A DNA stretch of 64,000 nucleotides from Nitrospirillum viridazoti CBAmc. Lineage in GTDB: Bacteria; Pseudomonadota; Alphaproteobacteria; Azospirillales; Azospirillaceae. A program made the position numbers and the translations under genes. The notes beneath the pieces are model-generated. The model did no database searches, was not told the origin of the DNA, and was given only the letters and a program-made list of their open reading frames with translations. Below, one piece after another: positions 42,339-52,661 of the stretch. Numbering within the stretch: position 1 is the first letter of the stretch; every line of letters begins with the position of its first letter. Location: NCBI RefSeq assembly GCF_000730165.1, contig NZ_CP022112.1, positions 372,001 to 436,000 of the forward strand, in the 5' to 3' direction.

Positions 42339-43495
42339 TGACTTTCACCGGATTGGCCGCCGACGAGCTGGAGGCGCGTGGCGGCGGGTGGACGGCGCGC
42401 GAGATACGCCAGCAGCCCGCCATGTGGGCCGCCACCGAGCAGCTTGTGCAGGCGCTGCGCCCGCGCGCCGAGGCGTTCCTGGCACCCTTGTTGGCGCGCA
42501 CCGACCTGCGGGTGGTGCTGACGGGTGCCGGCAGTTCCGACTATATCGGCCGCTCGCTGATGCCGGACTTGCTGGCCGGGCTCGGCCGCCGGGTCGAGGC
42601 CATCGCCACCACCGACCTGGTGGTTGGTGGCGCCCAGCTGCTGCAGCGCGACGTGCCGACCTTGCTGGTGTCCTTCGCCCGCTCGGGCAACAGCCCCGAG
42701 AGCGTCGCCGCCACGGAGATCGCCGAGGCCCATCTGGCCGAATGCCGCCATCTGATCATCACCTGTAATGGTGACGGCGCCCTGTATCGGCGTCATCACG
42801 GCAGGCCGGGCAGCCTGGTCGCGCTGCTGCCCGAGGCCACCCACGATCGCGGCTTCGCCATGACATCCAGCTTCACCTCCATGGCGCTGGCGGCGCGGCG
42901 CATCCTGCTGCCGGCGCAGCCCGTCGACATCGCTCGCATCGGCGCGGCCGCAGATCTGGTTTCCGCCGATCACGGCGGTTCGCTGTCCGCCGCCGCCGCC
43001 GGCGGGTTCAAGCGGGTGGTCTATCTCGGCAGCCGCGGCCTGGCCGGCATCGCGGATGAGGCGGCGCTGAAACTGCTGGAACTGACCGATGGCGAGATCG
43101 TCGCCATGGCCCAGACGCCGCTGGGCTTCCGCCATGGCCCGAAAACCTTCGTCGACGGCCAGACTCTGGTGGTGCTGTTCCTGTCCAACGACCCGCAGGC
43201 GCGCCGCTATGAACTGGACGTGGCGCGCGAGATCGCCAGCGACGGCATCGCCGGCAGGCTGCTGGTGCTGGCGGGGCAGGGGGACGGCCTGGACGGGCTG
43301 GGCGCCGACCTGCTGCCCGGGCTGGAAGCCGCGTCCGACGCCGAGCTGAGCTTCCCTTATCTGACCTGGGCCCAGGCCTTCGCCCTCGGCGGTTCGCTGG
43401 CCCTGGGCCGCACGCCCGACAACCCCAGCCGCACCGGCGCAGTCAACCGGGTGGTGCAGGGCGTGACCATCTATCCCGAGCCGGGGAGGGCTTGA
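42338..43495 (+). CDS. agaS: AgaS-type SIS-domain sugar isomerase/deaminase
   Basis: A 385-residue protein with two SIS domains. The first holds VVLTGAGSSDYIGRSL and LVSFARSGNSPESVA, the phosphosugar-binding Ser-rich loops. The second has VYLGSRGLAGIADEAALKLLELTDGEI and LGFRHGPKTFVD. This layout and length are those of AgaS, which converts galactosamine-6-phosphate to tagatose-6-phosphate plus ammonia. It shares one base with the preceding gene and its stop overlaps the kinase start. Confidence 0.9.
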   Translation: MTFTGLAADELEARGGGWTAREIRQQPAMWAATEQLVQALRPRAEAFLAPLLARTDLRVVLTGAGSSDYIGRSLMPDLLAGLGRRVEAIATTDLVVGGAQLLQRDVPTLLVSFARSGNSPESVAATEIAEAHLAECRHLIITCNGDGALYRRHHGRPGSLVALLPEATHDRGFAMTSSFTSMALAARRILLPAQPVDIARIGAAADLVSADHGGSLSAAAAGGFKRVVYLGSRGLAGIADEAALKLLELTDGEIVAMAQTPLGFRHGPKTFVDGQTLVVLFLSNDPQARRYELDVAREIASDGIAGRLLVLAGQGDGLDGLGADLLPGLEAASDAELSFPYLTWAQAFALGGSLALGRTPDNPSRTGAVNRVVQGVTIYPEPGRA

Positions 43496-44457
43496 TGTTC
43501 CTCGGCGTCGATGGCGGCGGCACCAAGACCGCTTTCCTGCTGCTCAGCCTCGAGGGCGCGGTGCTGGCCCGCCATGAGGGTGGCTCCTCCTACCATCCCG
43601 AGGTGGGGATCGAGGGGGTGCGCGCGGTGCTGAACGACGGTGTGCGCGCGGTGCTGGCCCAGGCCGGCCTGCCGACCGCCGCCATCCGCCACGCCTTCTT
43701 CGGCCTGCCCACCCTGGGCGAGGATCCGGCCACCGATCCCGTCCTGGCGGACGCGGCCGGTGCCGCCGTGGCCGGCAGCCGGTACAGCTGCGGCAACGAC
43801 ATGGTCGGGGGCTGGGCGGGCGCCCTGGCGTGCGAGGACGGTATCGTCGTCACCGCCGGCACCGGCTCGATCGCCTACGGCGAGTACCAGGGCCGTGGCG
43901 CCCGCGCCGGCGGCTGGGGCGAGGTCTTCGGCGACGAGGGCTCGGCCCATTGGATCGGCCGCGAGGGGCTGGGCCTGTTCTCGAAGATGAGCGACGGGCG
44001 CGTGCCGCCCGGTCCGCTGCTCGATCTGGTCCGCGCCCGCTTCCAGCTGACCCGCGACATCGACCTGTGCGGCCTGGTCAACACGCCGGGCGGTGCCGCG
44101 CGCAGCGCCGTCGCCCAGGTATCGCAGACCGTGGCCGCCGCCGCGCAGGCCGGCGACGGGGCGGCCAGGGCAATCCTCATCCAGGCCGGGGGCGAACTGG
44201 CCCGTCTGGCCGACGCCGTCCGCGCGGGCCTCGGCGTGCCGGAGGGCGAGGAACTGGCCCTGTCGTATGTCGGCGGGGTGTTCCGCGCCGGCGCGCTGGT
44301 GCTCGACCCTTTCGCCGCGGCGCTTGAGGCCGGCGGCCATCGCTATCGCCTGCGGCCGCCGCTGCTGACCCCCGTGGTCGGCGCCGCACTCTATGCCGCC
44401 CGCGCCGCCGGGATCCGTTTCAGCCGCGAGCAGGTGACGACGCTCGCATCAAAATGA
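43495..44457 (+). CDS. BadF/NagK-type amino-sugar kinase
   Basis: A 320-residue ASKHA-fold kinase. The N-terminal phosphate loop is GVDGGGTKTAFLLL, the second is VTAGTGSIAYGEY, and GGWGEVFGDEGSAHWIGREGL is the eukaryotic-GlcNAc-kinase-like signature. The ATG at 43495 overlaps the agaS stop (TGATG) and follows GGGGAGGG; it is better than a TTG three bases earlier. It should phosphorylate galactosamine or its N-acetyl form at C6, feeding AgaS. It is the fourth gene of the operon. Confidence 0.88.
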   Translation: MFLGVDGGGTKTAFLLLSLEGAVLARHEGGSSYHPEVGIEGVRAVLNDGVRAVLAQAGLPTAAIRHAFFGLPTLGEDPATDPVLADAAGAAVAGSRYSCGNDMVGGWAGALACEDGIVVTAGTGSIAYGEYQGRGARAGGWGEVFGDEGSAHWIGREGLGLFSKMSDGRVPPGPLLDLVRARFQLTRDIDLCGLVNTPGGAARSAVAQVSQTVAAAAQAGDGAARAILIQAGGELARLADAVRAGLGVPEGEELALSYVGGVFRAGALVLDPFAAALEAGGHRYRLRPPLLTPVVGAALYAARAAGIRFSREQVTTLASK

Positions 44458-44498
44458 AAGCGGCCTCGAATGCCGCGACCGAACAGGAGGTGGAAGGA

Positions 44499-47400
44499 AT
44501 GAGGAGAGGTCTGAAGACGATTCAAAGAACGCCGCAAAGCGCCTGGATCCTGCCGATGATCCTGGCGATGGGATGCGGGGGCGGGGCCTGGGCCCAATCC
44601 ACGAATGTCCCATCCGCCACGGGCGACTTGGAGGAGATCGTGGTCACCGGCATCCGCGCCGACCTGGAAAAGTCGCTGGAGGTGAAAAGGAACGCCTCCG
44701 TTGTCCTTGATTCCATCAACTCCACCGAGCTGGGGCGCTTCCCGGATGCCGACGTCGCCGATTCACTGGCGCATCTGCCCGGCATCACCATTTCGCGCAC
44801 CACCGGCGGCGAGGGGCAGAAGGTCAGCGTGCGGGGCCTGGGGGCGCAATACAATATCGTCACCTGGAACAACCGCGTGCTGGCCACCGACGATGACGGC
44901 CGCGACCTGGCCTTCGACGTGCTGCCGTCCGAGGTGATCACCGCCGCCGACGTCCTGAAATCGCCCCAGGCGTCGGCGCTGGAGGGCAGCATCGGCGGCA
45001 CGGTGAATTTGCGCACCGCCAGCCCCTTCGACAATCCCGGCCTGCATGGCGGCGTCCATGCCGAGGGCGACTACAACGACATGTCGACCCTGCACGGCCA
45101 GAAATATACGGCCTTCCTGTCCGACACCGATTCAACCGGCACCTGGGGAATCCTGATCGGCGCCGTGCATTCGGACAACAACATCCGCACGGACTCGCTG
45201 AACGCCTACCAGCAGAACATCTATGGCCCGAACACCTATCCGTTCGACGGCAGCGGCAATCCGCGCGCCTTGGCGGCGACACCGTGCTGCATCACCTTCG
45301 GCTCGATCTATGACGAGAAGAAGCGCGACGCGGTGTCGGGCAGCGTCGAATGGCGCCCGACCGACACGCTGAAGATCGCCGTGGATGGCCTGTGGACCCG
45401 GCTGCAGGACCCGCAGGTCGGCTATAACGAGAGCTATTACTTCCCCTACGGCAGCGACCAGAACGGCAATCCGACCTGGAACAATGCCACCTACCAGAAC
45501 GGCATCATCAGCGGCGTGTCGGTCAACGACTTCCAGCCGGAAATGGTCAACAACACCATGGCCCGCAAGGTCGATACCAGCCTGGTCGGCATCAATGCCA
45601 AGTGGCAGGCCACGTCAAAGCTATCCCTGGCGCTGGACGCCTACCGGTCCGCCGCCGACCGGCCCGAGGGCGGCAAGGACACCTTCATGACCGCCGGTCT
45701 GGTGTCCGCCACGCCCTATGCCGAGGACATCCTGAACATATCCGATACCGTGCGGGGGCTACCCAGCCTCAACGTCGCCATCCCGCCCAGCCAGCTCGGG
45801 CTCGGCGCCTGCCCGTCGGGAACGGCCAGCTCGACCAATGCCGGATATTGCTCTTACACGGCGCTGATGAATTCCGGCTTCCTCAACGACAACAAATACT
45901 GGTCGACCCACTATGTCGGTCTCAACGGCTACACCGTGAAGGACCAGGTGCGCGGCATCAATCTCGACGGCACCTATGACGTCAACGCCTTCTTCATCGA
46001 CCGCCTCACCTTCGGCGGGGGGGAGACGCGGCGTGAGAAGAGCCGCCTGGATATCAGCAACGACTGGGACAACGGCTCGGGCCAGTACGGCACCCTGTAC
46101 AACACCGCCGGCTGCCCCATCCAATGCAGCCCCTATTCCTTCGCCTCGCAGGGCTATGACGTGGTCACCATGGTCAGCCCGCCCAATTTCATGCAGGGCG
46201 CCGGCGGGTCCTTCCCGACCACCTTGCCGCGCCTTAATTCGGCGGCGCTGCTGAACTTCCTCAGGAGCCTGAACGGCAAGCCCAACCCCTTCTATTGCCA
46301 GAATTACCCGACCGTCTGCGCGGCCCCCTACACGCCGTTCGACTTCTCGCAGACCCTGCCGCAGGAAAACCCCTACAACTCCTATAGCGTCAAGGAACGC
46401 ACCGACAGCTTCTATGTCGAGGCGGAGATGTCGGGCACGCGGTGGTCGGGCAATATCGGCGTGCGCGTGGTACGCACCGAAACCGACGCCAGCACCGCCG
46501 CGGCCGTGCCGGTGTCGCTATGGACCCCGACCGCCGTCGGCGCCACCCAGACCTGGAACGTGCAATATGCCGCCGGCCAGGCCTCGACCTCGCACGGCTC
46601 CTACATCATCCCGCTGCCGTCCGCCAATTTCGCCTATTGGGCCATGCCGGAGGAATTGCAACTGCGCGCGGCGGTGGCCCAGACCCTGTCGCGCCCGAAC
46701 CTCAACCAGCTGGCGCCGACCTCGTCCAACAACGCCATCAACGGCGAGCCCCAGCTGTTCTACGGCGGCACCGCCGGCCTGCGTCCCATCAAGGCCTGGC
46801 AGGCGGATCTGTCGGCCGAGTGGTACTACATGCCGCACGCGGCCTTCACCGTCGCCCTGTTCGGCAAGCGGATCCGCGACGACATCTATGAGGGCGTGTC
46901 GACGAATGTGGATCTCGGCACCATGCAGTATGTCGGTGGTCCGCCCGGCACCGTGCCCGGCACGCCCTTCCTGTGGACGGTGACGGCCCCCTCCAACGGT
47001 GCCAAGAGCACCTTCGCCGGCATCGAGCTGACCTGGCAGCACATGACCGATCTGGGCGTCGGCATCCATGCCCAGTTCACCGCCACCAGCAGCCAGGGCT
47101 ACGACCAGAACGGCAAATCGCTGGGCGCGATCGACCCGGTGCCGCCGATCACCTCGTCGCTGAGCCTGATCTACGACAAGGACGGGCTGTCCGGCGACAT
47201 CACCTGGGACCACGCGTCGGGCTACACCTACGCCTGCTCGATGTGCACCGAGGTGCCCGGCTGGCCGGCCAAGGCCGACTCCTTCGACTGGGTCACGGCC
47301 AGCGTCCATTACAAGTTCCTGCATGGCTTCGACGTCTATGTGGAGGCCAAGAACCTGACCAATTCGGTGGCGCGCACCTATCTCAACGGCAACCCGCTGT

Positions 47401-47507
47401 TGCCCTGGGCGCCCGGCCAGTCGGTGGGGCAAAGCACCAGCGGCGTCGGCGCCGGATATTCCGCCTATGGCCGCACCTTCGTGGCCGGCGCGGCCTATCA
47501 ATTCTGA
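44499..47507 (+). CDS. TonB-dependent receptor of the amino-sugar locus
   Basis: A receptor of about 1002 residues. A signal peptide ends near GAWAQS. The plug begins at DLEEIVVTGIRADLEKSLE, which acts as the TonB-box region, and shows GRFPDADVADSLAHLPGITISR and VSVRGLGAQYNIVTWN. The barrel follows and ends in AYGRTFVAGAAYQF with the terminal Phe. AGGAGG lies eight bases before the chosen ATG; an in-frame ATG at 44454 overlaps the kinase gene. Its place in the operon argues for import of a GalNAc- or galactose-containing oligosaccharide released or trimmed by the GH36 enzyme. Confidence 0.92.
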   Translation: MRRGLKTIQRTPQSAWILPMILAMGCGGGAWAQSTNVPSATGDLEEIVVTGIRADLEKSLEVKRNASVVLDSINSTELGRFPDADVADSLAHLPGITISRTTGGEGQKVSVRGLGAQYNIVTWNNRVLATDDDGRDLAFDVLPSEVITAADVLKSPQASALEGSIGGTVNLRTASPFDNPGLHGGVHAEGDYNDMSTLHGQKYTAFLSDTDSTGTWGILIGAVHSDNNIRTDSLNAYQQNIYGPNTYPFDGSGNPRALAATPCCITFGSIYDEKKRDAVSGSVEWRPTDTLKIAVDGLWTRLQDPQVGYNESYYFPYGSDQNGNPTWNNATYQNGIISGVSVNDFQPEMVNNTMARKVDTSLVGINAKWQATSKLSLALDAYRSAADRPEGGKDTFMTAGLVSATPYAEDILNISDTVRGLPSLNVAIPPSQLGLGACPSGTASSTNAGYCSYTALMNSGFLNDNKYWSTHYVGLNGYTVKDQVRGINLDGTYDVNAFFIDRLTFGGGETRREKSRLDISNDWDNGSGQYGTLYNTAGCPIQCSPYSFASQGYDVVTMVSPPNFMQGAGGSFPTTLPRLNSAALLNFLRSLNGKPNPFYCQNYPTVCAAPYTPFDFSQTLPQENPYNSYSVKERTDSFYVEAEMSGTRWSGNIGVRVVRTETDASTAAAVPVSLWTPTAVGATQTWNVQYAAGQASTSHGSYIIPLPSANFAYWAMPEELQLRAAVAQTLSRPNLNQLAPTSSNNAINGEPQLFYGGTAGLRPIKAWQADLSAEWYYMPHAAFTVALFGKRIRDDIYEGVSTNVDLGTMQYVGGPPGTVPGTPFLWTVTAPSNGAKSTFAGIELTWQHMTDLGVGIHAQFTATSSQGYDQNGKSLGAIDPVPPITSSLSLIYDKDGLSGDITWDHASGYTYACSMCTEVPGWPAKADSFDWVTASVHYKFLHGFDVYVEAKNLTNSVARTYLNGNPLLPWAPGQSVGQSTSGVGAGYSAYGRTFVAGAAYQF

Positions 47508-47517
47508 GGGCGAACCC

Positions 47518-48621
47518 ATGTCCAAGCTTGCACTGGCATTCGCCGTGACGCTGATCGCGTTCGCGGCGAACGCCGACGAATTGCTGTACACCGAGGCGGA
47601 TTTCGCCTCGGTGCCCAAATTCGACGCCCATGTCCACGCCAACCGGCAGAGGCCCCAGTTCCTCGACATCGCCCGCAAGGACGGGTTTGAGCTGCTGTCG
47701 ATCAACGTCGATTATCCCGATTTCCCGCCATTGGCCGACCAGGCCAAGGTGGCGCACGCGCTGAAGGCGCTGGACCCCGGGCGATTTCACTTCGCGACCA
47801 CCTTTTCCATGAAGGGGTATGACGGGAAAGGATGGGCGGCCGCCACCATCCGCCATCTGGACGCCGAATTCGCCCAGGGCGCGCTGGCGGTCAAGGTGTG
47901 GAAGAACATCGGCATGGTGGAAAGGAACGCCCAGGGCCGGCTGATTATGCTGGATGATCCCGGCTTCGACCCGGTGATGAACCATCTGGCGCAAAAGCAC
48001 ATTCCGCTGATCGCGCATCAGGGCGAGCCCAAGAATTGCTGGCTGCCCCTGGACCAGATGACGACGGAAAACGACCGCAGCTATTTCCGCGAGCATCCCG
48101 AATACCACATGTATCTGCATCCCGAGCAGCCGAGCCTGGAGACCATCCTGGCCGCGCGTGATCGGATGATCGAACGCCATCCCGACCTGGCGGTGGACGG
48201 GGCGCATATGGGCAGCCTGGAATGGGACGTCGACCTGCTGGCCAAATTCCTCGACGCCCACCCCAACGCGGTGGTCGATCTGGCCGCGCGCCTGACCAAT
48301 GTGCAGTACCAGTCGGTGCGCGATCACGATAAGGTGCGGGCCTTCTTCATCCGCTACCAGGACCGGCTGCTGTATGGCACCGACCTGACCGACAACCCGC
48401 CCTCACCGCAGGAGCGCGCCCAGAACCCGCCGCGTGAAGAGGGCGGCATCACGGCGGAGGCCGATCATTTCTGGCGCTCGGACTGGCTGTACCTGGCCAC
48501 CACCGGCAGCCAGCGGATCGACGCGCTGAACGCCGAAGTCAAGGGCCTGGGCCTGCCGAAGGCCGTGATTGACAAGATCTACTGGTCCAACGCCCGCCGC
48601 GAGGTCCATCTGCGGCCGTAG
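47518..48621 (+). CDS. Exported Amidohydrolase_2 family protein
   Basis: A 367-residue metal-dependent hydrolase with an N-terminal signal peptide (about 1-19, ending FAANAD). Metal ligands are visible as HVH in KFDAHVHAN, H in IAHQGEP, H in DGAHMGSLEWD and D in LYGTDLTDN, with a Lys in AVKVWKNIG. The ATG lies ten bases after the receptor stop. The family includes periplasmic lactonases, decarboxylases and other hydrolases; it is not the NagA/AgaA-type deacetylase. Being exported and last in the operon it may act on the sugar or its aglycone in the periplasm, which I cannot settle. Confidence 0.85.
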   Translation: MSKLALAFAVTLIAFAANADELLYTEADFASVPKFDAHVHANRQRPQFLDIARKDGFELLSINVDYPDFPPLADQAKVAHALKALDPGRFHFATTFSMKGYDGKGWAAATIRHLDAEFAQGALAVKVWKNIGMVERNAQGRLIMLDDPGFDPVMNHLAQKHIPLIAHQGEPKNCWLPLDQMTTENDRSYFREHPEYHMYLHPEQPSLETILAARDRMIERHPDLAVDGAHMGSLEWDVDLLAKFLDAHPNAVVDLAARLTNVQYQSVRDHDKVRAFFIRYQDRLLYGTDLTDNPPSPQERAQNPPREEGGITAEADHFWRSDWLYLATTGSQRIDALNAEVKGLGLPKAVIDKIYWSNARREVHLRP

Positions 48622-48669
48622 GTCACCGCCACGCCCGTGTCATGAGCCGTCCCGCGTCATGGAATGGGA

Positions 48670-49752
48670 TCACCGGCTGCCTGCCCGGATGATTTCCGCG
48701 GCCAGCTGATCCAGGGGCAGGACCTTGCCGGCGGCGCCCAGGGCGATGGCCTCCCGCGGCATGCCGAAAACGACGGAGGTCGCCTCGTCCTGGGCGATGG
48801 TATGGGCGCCGGCCCCCTTCATTTCCAGCAGGCCGCGCGCGCCGTCGTCGCCCATGCCGGTCATGAGGATGCCGACGGCGTTGGGGCCGACATGGGTGGC
48901 CGCCGACCGGAACAGCACATCGACGGACGGCCGGTGGCGGGACACCAGGGGGCCGTCCTTGACCGAGACGTAATAACGGGCGCCGCTGCGCTGCAGCAGC
49001 ATGTGGCGGTTCCCGGGTGCGATCAGCACCCGCCCGCGCATGACCGTGTCCCCGTCCTCCGCCTCCTTGACCTCCATCTCGCACAGGCCGTTCAGCCGGC
49101 GGGCGAAGGCCTCGGTGAACTTCTCCGGCATGTGCTGCACCACCACGATGCCGGGGCTGGCGGCGGGCAGCCTTTCCAGCACCACCCGCAGGGATTCCGT
49201 GCCCCCGGTCGACGCGCCGATGCAGACCACGGCCTCCGTGGTTCGGGCCATGGCGTGGTGGCGGAACAGCGGGGGCGGCAGGACCACGTCGGCGGTCAGC
49301 TTGCGCTCCGGCTCGCGCACGCGCGGGGCCGCGGGCACATGCTTCAGCCGGGCCCGGGCCGCCGCCTTCACGACATCGCAAATGCGGATCTTCGCGTCCT
49401 GCAGGAACTCGGCCGTGCCCACGCGGGGCTTCAGGATGATGTCGACGGCGCCGGCGTCCCAGGCCTGGTTGGCCGTTTCCGATCCCGCCTCGGCCAGCGA
49501 GGAGCAAATGACCACCGGGATCGGCCGCTGCGACATCAGCCGCCGCAGGAAGGTGATGCCGTCCATGCGCGGCATCTCCACATCCAGGGTGATGACGTCC
49601 GGCACCTCCTGCTGGATGCGGCGCGCGGCGACGAACGGGTCGGACGCCGTCGCCATCACGTCGATCTCAGGATCGGATTGCAGGATGTCGGTCATGACCT
49701 GGCGGACCGATGCGGAATCGTCGATGACCAGCACACGGATCTTGGGGGGCAT
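48670..49752 (-). CDS. cheB: CheB chemotaxis methylesterase
   Basis: A 360-residue protein-glutamate methylesterase/deamidase. The receiver has acidic residues D11/D12 and phospho-acceptor D57 in [13 protein letters not shown]. The C-terminal esterase has the catalytic Ser in [11 protein letters not shown], His in [10 protein letters not shown] and Asp in [10 protein letters not shown]. It removes receptor methyl groups when phosphorylated by CheA. It lies 6 bp after the cheR stop and is the last gene of the chemotaxis operon. Confidence 0.95.
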   Translation of the reverse strand: MPPKIRVLVIDDSASVRQVMTDILQSDPEIDVMATASDPFVAARRIQQEVPDVITLDVEMPRMDGITFLRRLMSQRPIPVVICSSLAEAGSETANQAWDAGAVDIILKPRVGTAEFLQDAKIRICDVVKAAARARLKHVPAAPRVREPERKLTADVVLPPPLFRHHAMARTTEAVVCIGASTGGTESLRVVLERLPAASPGIVVVQHMPEKFTEAFARRLNGLCEMEVKEAEDGDTVMRGRVLIAPGNRHMLLQRSGARYYVSVKDGPLVSRHRPSVDVLFRSAATHVGPNAVGILMTGMGDDGARGLLEMKGAGAHTIAQDEATSVVFGMPREAIALGAAGKVLPLDQLAAEIIRAGSR

Positions 49753-49758
49753 GGCGGG

Positions 49759-50643
49759 TCACTCCCGCCGGAAGACGCTGGCGCCCAGCGGACGCATCGG
49801 CAGGCCGGATCCCGCCAGGGATTCCGAATGCCCCAGGAACAGGTAGCCGCCGGGGCGCAGGTGGTCGCACAGGCGGGCCAGCACTGCCTGCTGCGTCGGC
49901 TTGTCGAAGTAGATCAGGATGTTGCGGCAGAAGATGACATCCAGGTCGCGATCGACCGGGTAGGTCGCGTCCATCAGGTTCAGCCGGCCGAACCGCACCA
50001 TGCGCCGCAGCTCGGGCACGATGCGCACCAGGCGCCGGGCCCGGTCCTTGGAGCGCAGCAGGTAGCGCTGGCGCATCTCCGGCGGCACGGGGGCGATCAT
50101 CTCCTCCGGATAGATGGCCGTGGCCGCCGTTTCCAGCACGCGGGTCGAGATGTCGGTGGCCACGATGTCGACCCGGAAGCCGCCATGACGCTGGCTGGCA
50201 TCGGCCAGGACCATGGCCAGCGTGTAAGGTTCGGCCCCGATCGAGCTGGCGGTGCTCCAGACTTTCAGGCTGGTGTAGGGCCCGGCACGGCGCCGGGCCA
50301 GCAGCTCCGGCAGCGCCACCTCCTCCAGGACGCGGAAATGCTCCTGCTCGCGGAAGAATTCCGTCTTGTTGGTCGTGACGACATCGATCAGGTGGATGGC
50401 CTCATCCGCCAGGCCGCCGCCATCGAAAAGACGCGCGCAATAGTCCGCCAGATCGGCAGCACCGGTCGCCACCACCCGCTTGCGCAGGCGGCCCTCGACC
50501 ATGGTCCGCTTGCTCTCGGGCATCTTGATGCCGCTGTAATCCTGGATGAAGGCGGCCAGCCGACGAAAGTCGCGCGCGCCGAGGCGATCGGCGGCAGCCG
50601 CCGCTGCCGCCCTGGAAACCGCCTCCCCGTGATCCGCCAACAC
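49759..50643 (-). CDS. cheR: CheR chemotaxis methyltransferase
   Basis: A 294-residue CheR. The N-terminal helical domain contains FIQDYSGIKMPESKRTMVEGRL, and the SAM-binding domain has LKVWSTASSIGAEPYTLAM, IVATDIS and DVIFCRNILIYFDKPTQ. It methylates glutamates of the two neighbouring receptors. The start is GTG immediately after the TAA of the upstream MCP gene. Both MCPs end in the same acidic-aromatic tail, which could tether this enzyme. Confidence 0.94.
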   Translation of the reverse strand: MLADHGEAVSRAAAAAAADRLGARDFRRLAAFIQDYSGIKMPESKRTMVEGRLRKRVVATGAADLADYCARLFDGGGLADEAIHLIDVVTTNKTEFFREQEHFRVLEEVALPELLARRRAGPYTSLKVWSTASSIGAEPYTLAMVLADASQRHGGFRVDIVATDISTRVLETAATAIYPEEMIAPVPPEMRQRYLLRSKDRARRLVRIVPELRRMVRFGRLNLMDATYPVDRDLDVIFCRNILIYFDKPTQQAVLARLCDHLRPGGYLFLGHSESLAGSGLPMRPLGASVFRRE

Positions 50644-52605
50644 TTAGTACTTCTCGAACTCGGCGTCGCGGGCATCGCCGGCGCCGTTGGTCAGGTCCAG
50701 GGCGAAGCCGGCGGTGGCCTTGCGGCCGGCCCCGACGCGCGCGGCTGCCGGCGCCGCGCGGCCATTGTGGCCATTCGCGGCCCGCGGGCTCGCCGGACGC
50801 GCGGGGGAGGGCGCCGGCTTGGCGGCGCTGGCCACGGGCCGCGACGGCCGGCGGGCGGCCGCGACCGCCGTGGGCGACGCGCCATCCACCCGGAAGTAGG
50901 CGATGCTGGCCTGCAACTGCTCCGACTGCGCCGCCAGCTCCTCCGACGTCGCCGACATCTGTTCCGACGCGCTGGCGTTCTGCTGCGTCACCTTGTCCAG
51001 CTGCTGGATCGCCTGGTTGATCTGCTCCCCACCGATGTCCTGCTCCCGGCAGGCGGCACTGATCTCCGCCACCAGCTCCGCCGTCTTCTTGATGTCCGGC
51101 ACCAGGCGCGTCAGCATCTCGCCCGCTTCCTGCGCCGCCTGCACTGTCTGCGACGACATGGTGCTGATCTCCGCCGCCGCCGTCTGGCTGCGCTCCGCCA
51201 GCTTGCGCACCTCCGACGCCACCACGGCGAAGCCCCGGCCGTGCTCGCCTGCCCGCGCCGCCTCCACGGCCGCGTTCAACGCCAGCAGGTCCGTCTGGCG
51301 CGCGATCTCCTGCACGATGGTGATCTTCTCCGCAATGGTCCGCATGGCTTGCACCGCCCGCGTCACCGCCTCGCCGCTCGTCTGCGCGTCCGCCGCGGAC
51401 TGCCGCGCGATCTTCTCCGTCTGGCTGGCGTTGTCGGCGTTCTGCTTGATGTTCGCCGCCATCTGTTCCATCGACGCCGACGCTTCCTCCGCCGCCGACG
51501 CCTGCTCCGTCGCCCCTTGCGACAGCTCCTCCGCCGTCGCCGACAGCTCCTGGCTGCCCGACGACACATTGTCCGACGCCGACGTCGCCTCGCCCACGAC
51601 ATCCCGCAGCTTCTCGACCATGCGCTTCAGCGCCAGGCCCAGGACATCCTTGTCGGACAGGGGCGTGGCCTCCACCGTCAGGTCGCCGTCGGCGACCGTA
51701 TCGGCCACCTGCGCCGTGGCTCGCAGGTTGGCGATCATGCGCTTCAGTGCGATGCCCAGCGTATCCTTGTCGGACAGGGGCGTGGCCTCCACCGTCAGGT
51801 CGCCATTGGCCACCGTGTCGGCGATGCCGGCCGTCGCCCGCAAATTGTCCATCATGGTGTTCAGCGCGTTCACCATGTCCCGGATCTCGTCATCGGACCT
51901 GACGGCCAGCGACTGGTCCAGGTCGCCCCGGGCGACGCTGTTGGCCAGGCGGATGGCGCCCTGCAGGCCCCGGCTGATGCTGACCAGGATCCAGGTCGCG
52001 GCGGCCAGCGCGATCACCAGCGAGACGGCCACCGTGGCGATCAGGACCGTCCGCGCGGCGTCATACTGGGCGGTGGCGGCGGCCTCCGTCTGCGTCATGT
52101 TCGCCTGGGCCAGGGCCACCACTTCGTCCAGTGCTGCGTCGGCGCTGTCCAGCACCTGCCGCCCCTCGACGCGGGACAGGCGCACGGCCTCATCCCGCTG
52201 CTCGCTTTTCGCCAGGGCGATGACCCGGTTCTGGATGGGCAGGAATTGCTTCCACACGGCGGTAAAGGCCGCCACCTTCTTGTTGCTTTCACCACTGGTG
52301 AGGGAGTCCAGCTTGGCGCGATCGGCCTCCAGGGCCTGCTGTTCCTTGGCGATCCGCGCCTCGTACTGGCTCACCAGCTCCTTGCTGTCCGCCAGCAGCA
52401 GGCTCTTTTCCGACCGCGTCACGGTCATGAGGTCGGTGTAGAGATCCTGGGCCACCTTGATCTGCTGCATCGGCCCCTGGGCCATGTGGTGCAGGCTTTC
52501 ATCCAGGGCGGCCAGTTTCTGTATGCCCAAGACGGCGCTGGTGGTCGACAACGCGACGATGACCGCGAAGGTCAGCCCCAGTTTCAGCTTGATGGTCATG
52601 CGCAT
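50644..52605 (-). CDS. Methyl-accepting chemotaxis protein, multi-HAMP
   Basis: A receptor of 653 residues. TM1 (about 9-30) and TM2 (about 188-211) flank a four-helix-bundle sensor with [12 protein letters not shown]. At least three HAMP-like units follow, two of them nearly identical around [20 protein letters not shown] and [21 protein letters not shown]. The signalling tip is [20 protein letters not shown]. The ATG at 52605 gives a normal N-terminus (MRMTIKLKL), whereas the frame is open further upstream inside cheW. The C-terminus is DAEFEKY, shared with the second MCP. Its kinase-control half is almost identical to the other receptor. Confidence 0.93.
   Translation of the reverse strand: MRMTIKLKLGLTFAVIVALSTTSAVLGIQKLAALDESLHHMAQGPMQQIKVAQDLYTDLMTVTRSEKSLLLADSKELVSQYEARIAKEQQALEADRAKLDSLTSGESNKKVAAFTAVWKQFLPIQNRVIALAKSEQRDEAVRLSRVEGRQVLDSADAALDEVVALAQANMTQTEAAATAQYDAARTVLIATVAVSLVIALAAATWILVSISRGLQGAIRLANSVARGDLDQSLAVRSDDEIRDMVNALNTMMDNLRATAGIADTVANGDLTVEATPLSDKDTLGIALKRMIANLRATAQVADTVADGDLTVEATPLSDKDVLGLALKRMVEKLRDVVGEATSASDNVSSGSQELSATAEELSQGATEQASAAEEASASMEQMAANIKQNADNASQTEKIARQSAADAQTSGEAVTRAVQAMRTIAEKITIVQEIARQTDLLALNAAVEAARAGEHGRGFAVVASEVRKLAERSQTAAAEISTMSSQTVQAAQEAGEMLTRLVPDIKKTAELVAEISAACREQDIGGEQINQAIQQLDKVTQQNASASEQMSATSEELAAQSEQLQASIAYFRVDGASPTAVAAARRPSRPVASAAKPAPSPARPASPRAANGHNGRAAPAAARVGAGRKATAGFALDLTNGAGDARDAEFEKY
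50883..51622 (-). repeat. MCP signalling-domain duplication, copy 1
   Basis: This 740-bp block aligns without gaps to 53438-54177 in the second MCP gene, with roughly 20 differences seen by eye, mostly at third codon positions. Similarity continues more weakly to both stop codons and stops abruptly at the HAMP side. Confidence 0.9.
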
Positions 52606-52661
52606 CGCGAAGGATCCTTGATCGTCGAATTGTCTTAAGGGGCGCCGGCTGTCGGCAGCGG

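Noticed and set aside
48664..52638. A 1324-codon plus-strand open frame across cheB, cheR and the first MCP
   Set aside because: It crosses three well-defined minus-strand genes, is of low-complexity Arg/Leu/Gly composition, and has no recognisable motif, so it is a codon-bias shadow.
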